DNA of 64,000 nt from SSC4 sp964443225 (GTDB lineage: Bacteria; Chloroflexota; Anaerolineae; SSC4; Amarolineaceae), in contig CAYUCC010000018.1 of the NCBI GenBank assembly GCA_964443225.1, forward strand, positions 1 to 64,000, written 5' to 3'. The translations under genes and the position numbers were made by a program. This document shows positions 8,253 through 17,414 of this stretch, piece after piece. The notes beneath the pieces were generated by a model. That model did no database searches. It was given only the letters and a program-made list of their open reading frames with translations, and was not told the origin of the DNA. The first letter of the stretch is position 1; each line of letters begins with the position of its first letter.

Positions 8253-9365
8253 ATGGTGAAAAGTTTGCATCTGTCACGCCGCGAGGGTCTCCGGCTTCTG
8301 ACCGTATTGTTTATCGTGGTCCTGGTGGCGGCACCGCCGCGACCGTTGGTGGTCCTCGGTCCACCCCAGACCGTACAATCGGTCAATCCCAAAATGGGCA
8401 TGCACACACGGCTCACCGACGAAGTGGAGCCGTGGAAGATCAAACGCACCCTCGAAATGGTGCGTGACATGGGCGCCCGCTGGGTGGTGGAATACTTCCC
8501 CTGGGCCTATGCCGAACCCCAACCCGGGGTCTTCGACTGGGCCCACACCGACCTGGTCGTCGAGCACGCGCGCACGCAGGGGCTGACCCTCATCGCCCGC
8601 CTGGGTTACGTGCCGGCTTGGGCGCGCCCAAAAAATACGACACCGCTTTACCTGGATGAAGCCCATTACGACGAGTTTGCCAATTATGTCAAACAGTTTG
8701 TGAGCCGTTACCGCGGCCGTGTCGGTTACGTGATCATCTGGAACGAGCCGAACCTGGCCCTGGAATGGGGTTACCGGCCCGTCGATCCCGAAGCCTACAC
8801 GCGTTTGCTGCAAGTCAGTTACACTGCGGCCAAAGCCGCCGACCCGGCGGTACAGGTGCTGGGCGGGGCGCTGGCACCGACGCTGGCCCCGGCCGGCTCA
8901 CCCTACGGCATGGATGACCTGGTGTACCTGCAGCGGATGTACGATGCGGGTGCCGCGGGCTATTTTGATATCCTGGCGGCACACGCCTACGGTTGGGCCT
9001 TTGCGCCCGACGATCCCCCCGCCGCCGAAACGGTCAACCTGCGCCGTATCGAACTGCTGCGGGCGCTGATGGTGCAAAATGGCGATGCGGCCAAAAAAAT
9101 GATCGTGACCGAGGCAGGGTGGAACGATCACCCGCGCTGGACGAAGGCGGTGCGGCCGGCGCAGCGCATCCGCTACACGCTGGATGCCTACGAACTGGCG
9201 CAGCAGTGGGACTGGCTGGAGGCATTCTGTCCGTGGGCGTTTCGTTATCCGGCGCCGACGCACACCTACCAGGACTACTTCACGTTCGTGGCCAGCGATT
9301 TTGTGCCCAAGCCGATCTACCTGGAGCTGCAGCGTTACGCCCGCGGCGAGGCAGAAGCAGGATGA
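8253..9365 (+). CDS. Secreted glycoside hydrolase, clan GH-A (GH39/GH5-like)
   Basis: About 370 residues with an N-terminal hydrophobic signal (LLTVLFIVVLVAAPP). The rest reads as a TIM-barrel hydrolase. It has KMGMHTR, a strand with ARWVVEYFPWAYAEPQPG, the acid/base Glu in VIIWNEPNLALEWG, and a candidate nucleophile Glu in MIVTEAGWNDHP. Substrate is unknown; relatives cut beta-linked polysaccharides. The next gene overlaps its stop by 4 nt (ATGA). Frames extending upstream to 8136 cross the -10 box and are rejected. Confidence 0.8.
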   Translation: MVKSLHLSRREGLRLLTVLFIVVLVAAPPRPLVVLGPPQTVQSVNPKMGMHTRLTDEVEPWKIKRTLEMVRDMGARWVVEYFPWAYAEPQPGVFDWAHTDLVVEHARTQGLTLIARLGYVPAWARPKNTTPLYLDEAHYDEFANYVKQFVSRYRGRVGYVIIWNEPNLALEWGYRPVDPEAYTRLLQVSYTAAKAADPAVQVLGGALAPTLAPAGSPYGMDDLVYLQRMYDAGAAGYFDILAAHAYGWAFAPDDPPAAETVNLRRIELLRALMVQNGDAAKKMIVTEAGWNDHPRWTKAVRPAQRIRYTLDAYELAQQWDWLEAFCPWAFRYPAPTHTYQDYFTFVASDFVPKPIYLELQRYARGEAEAG

Positions 9366-10249
9366 AGCGGTCGATCGTGCCCGCAGAACCCGTGCTGCAC
9401 CCCCAGGTGCAGCCCTCCACTGCGAAGGTTGGATTGCGGGCGGCCGCCTTTCTGCGCTGGCGCGGGTGGTGGGTGGCGGCGGTTGGCCTGCTGGTGTTGA
9501 TAAGCCTGGCGGCCGCGCTCGCCCTGGGTGCGCAGGACCGTTCGCTGGAAACCATTCGCAGCGTGGGCGTGCTGCGCGTGGGTCTCGATCCGAGCTTTCC
9601 ACCGTTCGAATCACTCGATGCCAACGGGCAGGTGGTGGGTTTCGACGTGGACCTCGCGGGCGCGCTGGCGCAGCGTTGGGGCGTGCAGCTGCAGATCGAG
9701 CCGATCGGATTCGATGGCCTGGTCGATGCCATCTGGGCGGGCCGTGTCGATCTGGTGATCTCTGCCCTGCCGCTCGATCCGCGGCTTACGCGTGACCTGG
9801 CCTATTCGCAGCCCTACTTCGACGGTGGTCTGCATTTGGTTACCCGCGCCGGCGACCAGGCCATCGAGGCCGCGGGCGACCTGGCCAACCGCCGCCTGGC
9901 CGTGGAATGGGGTTCGGATGCGGATGCCGAAGGACGGCGGCTGCGTACACGCCTGCCGGGTCTGGAACTGGCGAGTTATACCACTCCGGCGGAGGCGCTG
10001 CAGGCAGTTTTGGATGGGGAGGCCGATGCCGCCCTGGTCGATGGGGTGACGGCACGGCAGTTTGTGGCCGCCGGCGCACCCGACGGACAGGCACGGATTG
10101 TCGAGCCCGCCCTCATCAGTGCACCCTACGTGATCGCGATGCCAATCAAGGCGCGGGCGCTGCAGCACGAGGTCAACGAGGCGCTGCAAACGATGCGCCT
10201 CGACGGTTCACTCCAGCAGCTCGAAGACCGATGGTTTTTGAGCCCGTGA
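9362..10249 (+). CDS. Membrane-anchored solute-binding protein, amino-acid family (SBP_bac_3)
   Basis: A 295-residue PBP2-type protein. A single membrane anchor (about residues 36-57, WWVAAVGLLVLISLAAALAL) is followed by IRSVGVLRVGLDPSFPPFES, GQVVGFDVDLAGALAQRWGV and DLVISALPLDPRLTRDLAYS, typical of extracellular family-3 solute-binding proteins. No permease or ATPase accompanies it, so it may be an orphan receptor or serve a distant transporter. ATGA overlap with the hydrolase gene, and trmD starts 13 bp downstream. Confidence 0.85.
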   Translation: MKRSIVPAEPVLHPQVQPSTAKVGLRAAAFLRWRGWWVAAVGLLVLISLAAALALGAQDRSLETIRSVGVLRVGLDPSFPPFESLDANGQVVGFDVDLAGALAQRWGVQLQIEPIGFDGLVDAIWAGRVDLVISALPLDPRLTRDLAYSQPYFDGGLHLVTRAGDQAIEAAGDLANRRLAVEWGSDADAEGRRLRTRLPGLELASYTTPAEALQAVLDGEADAALVDGVTARQFVAAGAPDGQARIVEPALISAPYVIAMPIKARALQHEVNEALQTMRLDGSLQQLEDRWFLSP

Positions 10250-10262
10250 TGAGGACGTCACC

Positions 10263-11063
10263 ATGCACATCGATATTTTTACCCTGTTTCCAGCCATGTT
10301 CGATGGCCCGTTTGACGACAGCATCGTGGCGCGCGCCCGCGCCGCCGGCCTGGTACGCATCGATCTGCACCAGGTGCGCGACTACGCCGCGGGCAAACAC
10401 CAGGTCACCGACGACTACCCCTACGGGGGCGGCGGCGGCATGGTCATGAAGCCGGAACCGATTTTCCATGCCGTGGAGACGGTGCTCGAGCTCCCGCCGC
10501 GCCAGGCCGGTCTGGCGAGCGAGGCCGGGTTGGGCACCGGTTCGCAGCCGGACGAGCAACCGGCGGCCACGCCACCGATCATCCTGCTCTCCCCCCAGGG
10601 CCGTCCGTTCAACCAACGGATCGCCCAGGAGCTGGCGCAGCACGACCGCCTGGCTCTGATTTGTGGTCGTTACGAAGGGGTAGACGAACGGGTACGGGCC
10701 CACCTGTGCAACGATGAAATTTCGATCGGCGATTACGTGCTTTCGGGGGGTGAGCTGGCTGCGATGGTGATCGTCGATGCCGTCGTCCGTCTGCTGCCGG
10801 GTGCCCTCGGATTTGCCGCGGCACCGGCCCAGGACTCACACGCCACCGGACTGCTCGAGTATCCCCACTACACGCGCCCACCGTCGTTCCGCGGCTACCA
10901 CGTTCCGGACATCCTGTTATCCGGCCACCACGCGCGCGTCGCCCAGTGGCGCCGTGAAGAAAGCCTGCGCCGCACCCTGGCCCGGCGTCCCGATTTGCTG
11001 GCACGTGCAGTGCTGAGCAAAAAAGACCTGGCGTTTTTGCGTATGCTGGGCTGGGAACTGTAG
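10263..11063 (+). CDS. trmD: tRNA (guanine37-N1)-methyltransferase TrmD
   Basis: TrmD makes m1G37 in tRNAs, which prevents +1 frameshifting. Family signatures are DYPYGGGGGMVMKPEPIF, LICGRYEGVDERV and EISIGDYVLSGGELA (trefoil-knot SAM site), with GLLEYPHYTRPPSFRGYHVPD downstream. It has 266 residues. A low-complexity Gln/Gly/Pro-rich stretch of roughly 25 residues (about 78-103) sits just before ILLSPQGRPF, an insertion relative to the usual form. Unusually it is not beside rimM/rplS/rpsP. Confidence 0.95.
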   Translation: MHIDIFTLFPAMFDGPFDDSIVARARAAGLVRIDLHQVRDYAAGKHQVTDDYPYGGGGGMVMKPEPIFHAVETVLELPPRQAGLASEAGLGTGSQPDEQPAATPPIILLSPQGRPFNQRIAQELAQHDRLALICGRYEGVDERVRAHLCNDEISIGDYVLSGGELAAMVIVDAVVRLLPGALGFAAAPAQDSHATGLLEYPHYTRPPSFRGYHVPDILLSGHHARVAQWRREESLRRTLARRPDLLARAVLSKKDLAFLRMLGWEL

Positions 11064-11158
11064 GACCGTTCCGGGAAGACTCGCGCAGTCCTGGAGGCTG
11101 TTTGGATGAAGTCGCGGGATTGCGAAGATAAGACCATCAAATCCCCAAGGAACTCGTT

Positions 11159-12088
11159 ATGATCCGTATTGTCAAGAACATCGATGGCGAGCTGGTGACC
11201 CTCGACGCGCCCATACGTAACAGCTGGATGCACGTCGTCGATCCTACACCGCAGGAAATCACGCGTCTGCAGTCCGATCTTGACATCCCCGCCGAATTCA
11301 TTGTCTATTCGCTGGACGTAGACGAACGCGCACGCACCGATCGTTCGGCCGGCGTCAAACTCATCGTCGTCCATGTGCCGCATCATGCCGGCGCGGAATC
11401 GGACATCCCCTACAAAACGGTCGCACTTGGCATCATGGTGGTCAAAGATTTCATCGTCACGATCTCGAAAGTGCACCCCGCCATCGTCGACCACGTCTGG
11501 CACCAGCCACAGCCGGTATCCACCGCCAAACGCAACCGTCTGATCCTGCACCTCCTGCTGGCCACGGCGCAGCAGTACCTCCTCTATCTGCGGGACATCA
11601 AGGCAACGACCGAAGCCCTGGAAGACAGATTGCAGCGGTCGCTGCGCAATCGCGAGCTGCTCGAACTGCTCAAATATCAGAAAAGCCTGGTCTATTTTAC
11701 GACCGGCCTGAAATCCAACGAACTGATGATCCAGCGCTTGCAGCGCAGCCAGATGTTCGAGATCTATCCCGACGACCGTGATCTGTTGGATGATGTCCTG
11801 ACCGAAACCGTGCAGGCCAGTGAAATCACACTCATTGACAGCAACATTCTAAACCAAATGATGGACGCGTTTGCGTCCATCATTTCCAACAATCAGAACT
11901 CGGTGATGAAATTCCTGGCGGCGGTGACGGTGATCCTGGCCCTGCCGACAGTCGTCAGCGGTCTTTTTGGGATGAACGTACCGGTACCGTTCGCCGATGC
12001 ACCCTGGGGGTTCTTTGCCATTCTGGCGGTAGCCTCGGCTCTGTCGTTTGGGGTTGGTTATCTCTTTTGGCGACAAGACTGGCTGTAG
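11159..12088 (+). CDS. corA: CorA-family Mg2+/divalent cation channel
   Basis: A 309-residue CorA protein: cytoplasmic N-terminal domain, a long stalk helix, and two C-terminal membrane helices. The GMN selectivity motif is in VVSGLFGMNVPVPFA (about residues 264-278). The second helix ends FGVGYLFWRQDWL with the usual basic tail residue. AAGGA lies just before the ATG. It converges on the BMP importer operon, with 6 bp between the stops. Confidence 0.95.
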   Translation: MIRIVKNIDGELVTLDAPIRNSWMHVVDPTPQEITRLQSDLDIPAEFIVYSLDVDERARTDRSAGVKLIVVHVPHHAGAESDIPYKTVALGIMVVKDFIVTISKVHPAIVDHVWHQPQPVSTAKRNRLILHLLLATAQQYLLYLRDIKATTEALEDRLQRSLRNRELLELLKYQKSLVYFTTGLKSNELMIQRLQRSQMFEIYPDDRDLLDDVLTETVQASEITLIDSNILNQMMDAFASIISNNQNSVMKFLAAVTVILALPTVVSGLFGMNVPVPFADAPWGFFAILAVASALSFGVGYLFWRQDWL

Positions 12089-12094
12089 GTTGTT

Positions 12095-13066
12095 CTACAA
12101 ACCGCGCTGCCCACGAATGTACGGGATACCCAACGCCGCCGGTGCCCCCAGGCGCTTTTTGAGCGCCTCGCGCGAGCCGATCACCAGCACCAGGATCACC
12201 AGCGCATACGGCAGCATCTGCAAGAAGAAGCTGTACTTCGGTGTGTAGTAGAAGGGATTAGCCAGGCCCAGCAGCAGCTGGGGTCCCTGCAGGTCGAGGA
12301 TCAGGCGGCGCAGGGCACCGAACATGTAGGCGCCGGCGGCGGCGCGCCAGGGATTCCACTGCGCAAAGATCACGAGGCCGACGGCGATCCACCCCTGGCC
12401 GGACGTCGTCAGCTCACCAAACCACCCCGGTGAAATCGCCAGGCTGATCGTCGCCCCGGCCAGGCCCGCCAACAGGCCACCAACGAACACGTAGAAGTAA
12501 CGCAGCCGATACACGTTGATGCCCAGCGCGTCGGCGGCGGCCGGGTATTCACCCACGGCGCGCAGGTGCAGCCCCGGGCGCGTGCGGCCAATGTAGAACC
12601 ATGCAACCGGCACCAGGATGTAACCCAGGTAGACCATGATATTCTGATTGGTAAACATAATCGGACCGATGACGGGGATCTGCGACAGAACCGGCACCGT
12701 GAACGAGGGCAGCAGCGGGATGGCGCCCGCCTTGCTCAGCCCCTCACCCAGGACCATGCTCAGGCCAATGCCCACGAAGTTGATGGCCAAACCGCTGACC
12801 ACCTGGTCCGCCTGGAGAGTAATCGTCACGAACGCGTGCAGCAAGCTAAGCGCACCACCGGCAAGCATGCCAAAGAGCACACCCAGGAGCGGATCGGCAC
12901 CACCCACCACCGAGCCAAACGCCGCCATGGCACCCATCAGCATCATGCCTTCCACGCCCAGGTTGAGCACCCCCGAACGTTCGGCCATGATCTCGCCGAT
13001 GGCCGCAAACAGCAGCACCGTGCCCGACGCCACACCCGCCTGCAAAATGATCGTCCAGTCCAGCAT
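12095..13066 (-). CDS. ABC importer permease, BMP/nucleoside type (second permease)
   Basis: A 323-residue integral membrane protein of the BPD_transp_2 family with about eight to ten hydrophobic segments (GTVLLFAAIGEIMAERSGVLNLGVEGMM near the N-terminus). It is the partner of the longer permease directly upstream (gap 8 bp). Homologous pairs form the channel of BMP-dependent nucleoside/purine importers. Last gene of the operon 17209-12095. Confidence 0.9.
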   Translation of the reverse strand: MLDWTIILQAGVASGTVLLFAAIGEIMAERSGVLNLGVEGMMLMGAMAAFGSVVGGADPLLGVLFGMLAGGALSLLHAFVTITLQADQVVSGLAINFVGIGLSMVLGEGLSKAGAIPLLPSFTVPVLSQIPVIGPIMFTNQNIMVYLGYILVPVAWFYIGRTRPGLHLRAVGEYPAAADALGINVYRLRYFYVFVGGLLAGLAGATISLAISPGWFGELTTSGQGWIAVGLVIFAQWNPWRAAAGAYMFGALRRLILDLQGPQLLLGLANPFYYTPKYSFFLQMLPYALVILVLVIGSREALKKRLGAPAALGIPYIRGQRGL

Positions 13067-13074
13067 GGCGCCTC

Positions 13075-14199
13075 CTACACCCGCTCGATGCGCACACGAT
13101 AGCGCAGGAGGTAATCGCTGGCAATGACACAGAAAAGGATGATACCCTGCATCATGCGCGGCACGCCCGACGGCTGAATCTCGCGTCCTGCCAGGATCAG
13201 GCCCCCAAACAGGATCGAAACCAGCACGACGGCAAAGGGGTTAAGTTTGGCCAGCCAGGCAATGATGATGCCGGTGAAGCCGTAACCGGGAGATATCGCG
13301 CCTTGCAGGCGGTGCACCACGCCGGCGATTTCCGACATGCCGGCCAGGCCCGCCAGCCCCCCCGACAGCATCATGACCAGGATCGTATTGCGTGTGATGT
13401 TGATTCCAGCGTATTCGGCGGCGCGCCGGTTATCGCCGATCAGGCGGATTTCGTACCCCCAGCGGCTGCGGTAGAGGATGAACCACACCACCACGGCGGC
13501 AATCAGGCCAAATACAAAGCCCAGGTGCAGCGTCAGACCGGACAGACCCTTGAACTGGCTGGCATAATCGGTCAAACGGGGCAGCCACGCCGTTTTGGGA
13601 AACATCGGCGACAATTGAAAACCCCCTTCGCTCCACGAGCCAAACACCCAGTAGAGCACCCAGGAGACGGCGATGTAGTTCATCATCAGTGTCGTGATGA
13701 TTTCGTTGACGTTGCGTTTGGCCTTGAGGTAGCCGGGCAGCCAGGCCCACAGCGCACCCCCCAGGAAACCGGCCACCGCCATGATCGTCAGCATCAGCGG
13801 GCGCGGTGTGGTAGGCGGCAGGACGGGTGCCAGCACGATCGCACTCGCCGCCCAGGCACCCAAAAAGAACTGCCCTTCGGCACCGATGTTCCACAACTTC
13901 ATACGAAACGCCACGGAACACGCCAGACCCACCAGGATCAGGGGCGTCGCCTTGACGAGAGTGTCCGAAAAGACGCCCACGCTGCCAAAGGCCGCTTTCA
14001 CGATGTGCCCGTAGGCGCGGATCGGCTCGCCGCCAGCTACCTTGATGACCACACCGCCGATGATCAAGGCCACGACGAGAGCCAGGATCGACGTCAATGC
14101 CGGCATGGCCCGAGGGATGTTCATGCGTGGCTCGATGCGCACGCGCCAGGGGAGTCGCGAATGCTCGTGTGCGTACGCGGGCGAATCACCGGCGGCCAT
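13075..14199 (-). CDS. ABC importer permease, BMP/nucleoside type (first permease)
   Basis: A 374-residue BPD_transp_2 permease with a longer N-terminal part. Visible family segments are LWNIGAEGQFFLGAWAAS, EIITTLMMNYIAVSWVLYWV and GFTGIIIAWLAKLNP. It follows the ATPase gene after 83 bp and precedes the second permease by 8 bp. Together with the lipoprotein at 15953-17209 it forms a complete importer. Confidence 0.9.
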   Translation of the reverse strand: MAAGDSPAYAHEHSRLPWRVRIEPRMNIPRAMPALTSILALVVALIIGGVVIKVAGGEPIRAYGHIVKAAFGSVGVFSDTLVKATPLILVGLACSVAFRMKLWNIGAEGQFFLGAWAASAIVLAPVLPPTTPRPLMLTIMAVAGFLGGALWAWLPGYLKAKRNVNEIITTLMMNYIAVSWVLYWVFGSWSEGGFQLSPMFPKTAWLPRLTDYASQFKGLSGLTLHLGFVFGLIAAVVVWFILYRSRWGYEIRLIGDNRRAAEYAGINITRNTILVMMLSGGLAGLAGMSEIAGVVHRLQGAISPGYGFTGIIIAWLAKLNPFAVVLVSILFGGLILAGREIQPSGVPRMMQGIILFCVIASDYLLRYRVRIERV

Positions 14200-14282
14200 C
14201 TAGGGTCCGATCAGGGCGCATGATTGGTGCAGATGCCGCCCGTAACGTAAAAATGATGTCGAGTATCTGCCTCGATCGGGCA

Positions 14283-15827
14283 TCAGGGTGCCTCTTTCTC
14301 GGGCAGCGGCTCAAGCCGCGTGCCCGCCATCATCAATCCAAGCTGGTTGAGTGTCGCCTGCTCACCTGCCACTTCGCCCATCGTGCGACCTTCATAGATG
14401 CAGACAATACGATCGGACAGCGACATGATCTCCTCAAGTTCTTCGGAGATCAACAAAATGGCGGCGCCGCGTGCGCGCTGCGCCAACAGAAGATGCTGCA
14501 CCGCTTCGATTGCACCGACGTCGAGCCCGCGCGTGGGCTGCACCGCCACGATCACGTCAGGTGAAGCGGTGATTTCGCGCGCCAGGATCAGCTTCTGCAG
14601 ATTACCGCCCGACAGCAGCCGTGCCTGGACGTCGATCGACGGCGCGACAATGTCGTATTCGGTCTTCGCTTGTTCCGTGGCGCGGCGGATCTCCGGCCGG
14701 TTGAGCACCCAGCGCCGGCTGATGGGGGGTTCCTTGTAGCGCTTCATGATGTAGTTATCCGCCAGGTTGAGGCTGGGCGCCGAACCGACACCGGTGCGGT
14801 CCTCGGGCACGTGCGAAACGTGATGGCGAATCGCAACACTGGGCGGCTGCGAGCTCACGACGTCCTGATCAACCAGGACGCGACCGCCGGTGACGCCGCG
14901 CAGACCGGTGATCACCTGCGCCAGCTCGGACTGGCCGTTGCCCGCCACCCCGGCGACACCCACGATTTCCCCGGACCGCACGTGCAGCGAAAACTCGCGC
15001 AGGGCGGGCAGACCCCGATCGTTGAGTGCACTGACATTCTGAACGTCGAGCAAAACCCGGCCAGGCTCCCGCGGCGGCTTCTCCACCGTAAAGACCACCT
15101 TACGACCCACCATGAGCTCTGCCAGTTGGGCCTTGGTCACGGCGTGCGCGTCGATGCCGCCAGCCGTCACGCGGCCGTGGCGCAGCACCGTAATGCGGTT
15201 GGCAATCGCAAGCACCTCGTCGAGTTTGTGACTGATGAAAACGATCGAATGGCCGCTGGCGGTCATGGCGCGCAGGGTGGTGAAGAGCTCGTCGACCTCC
15301 TGTGGCGTCAACACCGCCGTGGGCTCGTCCATGATCAGGATGCGTGCCCCGCGGTACAGCATCTTGAGGATTTCGACCCGCTGCTGCTCACCGACCGACA
15401 GCTGCCAGATTTTGGCCTTGGGGTCAACGCGCAGGCCGTACTTCTCTTCGAGCGCGGCCACTTTGCGGTCCATGACGGGCAGGTTGATCAAAAAGCGTGG
15501 TTCGTCGAGACCGAGGAGAATGTTCTCGGTAACCGTCTGTGATGGCACGAGCATGAAGTGCTGATGAACCATGCCCAAGCCCTGCGCGATGGCATCGCGG
15601 GGCGACCCAAAGTGAACGTGGGTGCCTTCGATGGAAATCACGCCGTCATCGGGCCGGTAGAGGCCGGCCAGAATGTTCATCAAGGTGCTTTTGCCGGCAC
15701 CGTTTTCGCCGAGCAGGGCATGCACCTCACCCTGTTTCAGGTCGAAATCGACGTGATCGTTGGCCAACACGCCGGGAAACCGTTTGACGATGCCGCGCAT
15801 TTCGACGGCCAGTGGGACTTCGGGCAT
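14283..15827 (-). CDS. ABC importer ATPase with two nucleotide-binding domains
   Basis: A 514-residue tandem ATPase of the sugar/nucleoside class. Domain 1 has Walker A GENGAGKST (about residue 39), signature LSVGEQQRVEI and Walker B ARILIMDEPTAVL. Domain 2 has the degenerate GVAGNGQSEL loop and signature LLSGGNLQKLILAREI. The ATG at 15827 is preceded by GAGGTG, and longer frames run into the hairpins at 15854-15937. It energises the permeases encoded downstream. Confidence 0.92.
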   Translation of the reverse strand: MPEVPLAVEMRGIVKRFPGVLANDHVDFDLKQGEVHALLGENGAGKSTLMNILAGLYRPDDGVISIEGTHVHFGSPRDAIAQGLGMVHQHFMLVPSQTVTENILLGLDEPRFLINLPVMDRKVAALEEKYGLRVDPKAKIWQLSVGEQQRVEILKMLYRGARILIMDEPTAVLTPQEVDELFTTLRAMTASGHSIVFISHKLDEVLAIANRITVLRHGRVTAGGIDAHAVTKAQLAELMVGRKVVFTVEKPPREPGRVLLDVQNVSALNDRGLPALREFSLHVRSGEIVGVAGVAGNGQSELAQVITGLRGVTGGRVLVDQDVVSSQPPSVAIRHHVSHVPEDRTGVGSAPSLNLADNYIMKRYKEPPISRRWVLNRPEIRRATEQAKTEYDIVAPSIDVQARLLSGGNLQKLILAREITASPDVIVAVQPTRGLDVGAIEAVQHLLLAQRARGAAILLISEELEEIMSLSDRIVCIYEGRTMGEVAGEQATLNQLGLMMAGTRLEPLPEKEAP

Positions 15828-15853
15828 CGGCACCTCGCGCTTGGGAGGCAGCG

Positions 15854-15937
15854 CCTGGTGGGTGCGGGCCGTCGCTGGTCTGCACCCACCAGGTGAGCAG
15901 CTGTGGCACACCGCTGCGCCACGGGGCAATGTGGCGC
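15854..15937. other. Two strong stem-loops between binding-protein and ATPase genes
   Basis: A perfect 12-bp stem (15854-15865 with 15882-15893, CCTGGTGGGTGC) and a perfect 7-bp stem (15916-15922 with 15931-15937, GCGCCAC) fill the 125-bp gap. Neither is followed by a T-tract on the transcribed minus strand. Such structures after a binding-protein gene often stabilise the upstream message and lower expression of the transporter genes. Confidence 0.6.
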
Positions 15938-15952
15938 TGTGCCAGTGATTTG

Positions 15953-17209
15953 TTATTCGGGCAGCTCGGCGTTGATGCCGTCGGCCCACCACTTCATGCA
16001 GTACTCGCACTCCAGCCCAGGGGCACCCGGCGGGAACTGGTCGAGGTCGGCCTGCACCATCTTCTCACCGGCGGGCACAACCACGTTACCCTGGTTGTCT
16101 TTGATCTCGCCGGCAAACACGTCGAAGCGGGTGAATTCGCCAGACAGCATCCTGGCAAGGGTATCCTTGACTTCCTGGACGACTTCGGGCGGCAGACTCT
16201 CGACACCCGATGGCAGGGTCTCACCTTCCATGAATCCAAACAGACCCAGGGCACCGGTGTCGGCGTCGAAGTACTGCCAGCCCGCTTTGTATGTGCCGTC
16301 CTTGACCTGTTTGGCGATGTCGGCGTAGACCGGACCCCAGTTCCAGTACGGCGCCGTGAGGCAGCGCTCCACCTTGCAGGACCCGTACCAGTCGTAGGTC
16401 ACGCCCCATTTACCCTTCTCCTGGGCGACGTCGGCCACGGCTGGTGTGTCGGCACCGGTAAACACCACCTGTGCCCCGGCATCGAAGAGGGAGGCAGCCG
16501 CTTCCTTCTCGATCACCGGGTCGTGCCAGGTATTGATCATGCGCACGTCCATGGTGCACTCAGGGCAGGTCTTTTTCATACCCAACGCAATGGCGTTGCC
16601 CAGGCGCAGCTCTTCGGGAATGGGGAAGGTCGCCATGTAACCCAGTTTGGGATTACCATCGGCCTTGGCGCGTGCGCCGGCCAGCATACCCGCCAGGTAT
16701 TTCATGTTTTCCATGGCCCCAAACAGGTTGCCGAAGTTCGTAGTGTTCGACTTGTAACCGCTGATGTGGATGAACATCGTATCCGGAAACTCGCCCGCTA
16801 CGATTTCCATGGGATCCATGAAACCGAAGGAGGTGCCGTAGATCAGGTCGAACCCCTTGCGGGCCAGGCTGCGAAATACCTGCTCCGAGTCGGTTCCTTC
16901 CGGCACGTTTTCGACGTAGGCCACGTGCATGTCAGCGTTGTTTTGGGCAATGTACTCGAGACCCTCGTAGTGCGCCTGGCTCCAGCCGCCATCGTCGTGC
17001 GGCCCGATCAACACCATGGCGACGTTGAACTTGCCTTCTACTACGTCAGGGATTTGCAGCCCACCGCCGGTGGCCGCTGTGGGCTCGGGCGCAGCTGCGG
17101 TCTCGGCGGGCGGCGCCTGGGTAGCCGGGGCTGTCGCGGTGCACGCCCCCAACATCATGGACACGATCACGAGCAGGGAGACAATCCCCCACCATCGTTT
17201 GGCAATCAT
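15953..17209 (-). CDS. BMP-family lipoprotein, nucleoside/purine-binding component
   Basis: A 418-residue secreted lipoprotein. The signal ends in lipobox LGAC (IVSLLVIVSMMLGAC), followed by a Thr/Ala/Pro linker. The mature part matches the Bmp/Med family: KFNVAMVLIGPHDDGGWSQ, FDLIYGTSFGFMDPM, AGMLAGARAKADGNPKLGYM and GAQVVFTGADTPAVAD. The ATG at 17209 has a strong AGGAGGA Shine-Dalgarno. The divergent adenine deaminase supports nucleoside or purine as substrate. Confidence 0.92.
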   Translation of the reverse strand: MIAKRWWGIVSLLVIVSMMLGACTATAPATQAPPAETAAAPEPTAATGGGLQIPDVVEGKFNVAMVLIGPHDDGGWSQAHYEGLEYIAQNNADMHVAYVENVPEGTDSEQVFRSLARKGFDLIYGTSFGFMDPMEIVAGEFPDTMFIHISGYKSNTTNFGNLFGAMENMKYLAGMLAGARAKADGNPKLGYMATFPIPEELRLGNAIALGMKKTCPECTMDVRMINTWHDPVIEKEAAASLFDAGAQVVFTGADTPAVADVAQEKGKWGVTYDWYGSCKVERCLTAPYWNWGPVYADIAKQVKDGTYKAGWQYFDADTGALGLFGFMEGETLPSGVESLPPEVVQEVKDTLARMLSGEFTRFDVFAGEIKDNQGNVVVPAGEKMVQADLDQFPPGAPGLECEYCMKWWADGINAELPE

Positions 17210-17326
17210 CTGCGAAAATCCTCCTTTTCGACACTGACGACGTCGAACTTGCGATGCGATAGTACGAACACATGACGGGTGCGAGGGTGCGGTGACGAAT
17301 GACGGGCGGCGCAGGGAGCCAGATGT

Positions 17327-17390
17327 GAATTCAAGATACACGATCATGCCTAAAATGTCAATTCAAGAATTGAATAAAGTATGCTATAAT
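17327..17390. promoter_or_regulatory. Divergent promoters of the purine importer and adenine deaminase
   Basis: Minus strand: TTGACA (plus coordinates 17356-17361) and TATCTT (17333-17338), spacing 17 bp, drives the BMP operon. Plus strand: TATAAT at 17385-17390 with a weaker TTCAAG at 17362-17367, spacing 17 bp, drives ade. AATTCAAGA occurs twice, at 17328-17336 and 17360-17368, the second continuing into an inverted ATTGAAT. One copy covers the minus -10 and the other touches both -35 boxes, so both promoters could answer to one regulator. Confidence 0.65.
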
Positions 17391-17414
17391 TACGCCCAAG
17401 GAGAAACACGACGG

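Noticed and set aside
15812..17275. Plus-strand frame of 487 codons across the BMP lipoprotein gene
   Set aside because: The minus strand encodes an intact lipoprotein with a lipobox and strong Shine-Dalgarno; the plus frame shows no domain.
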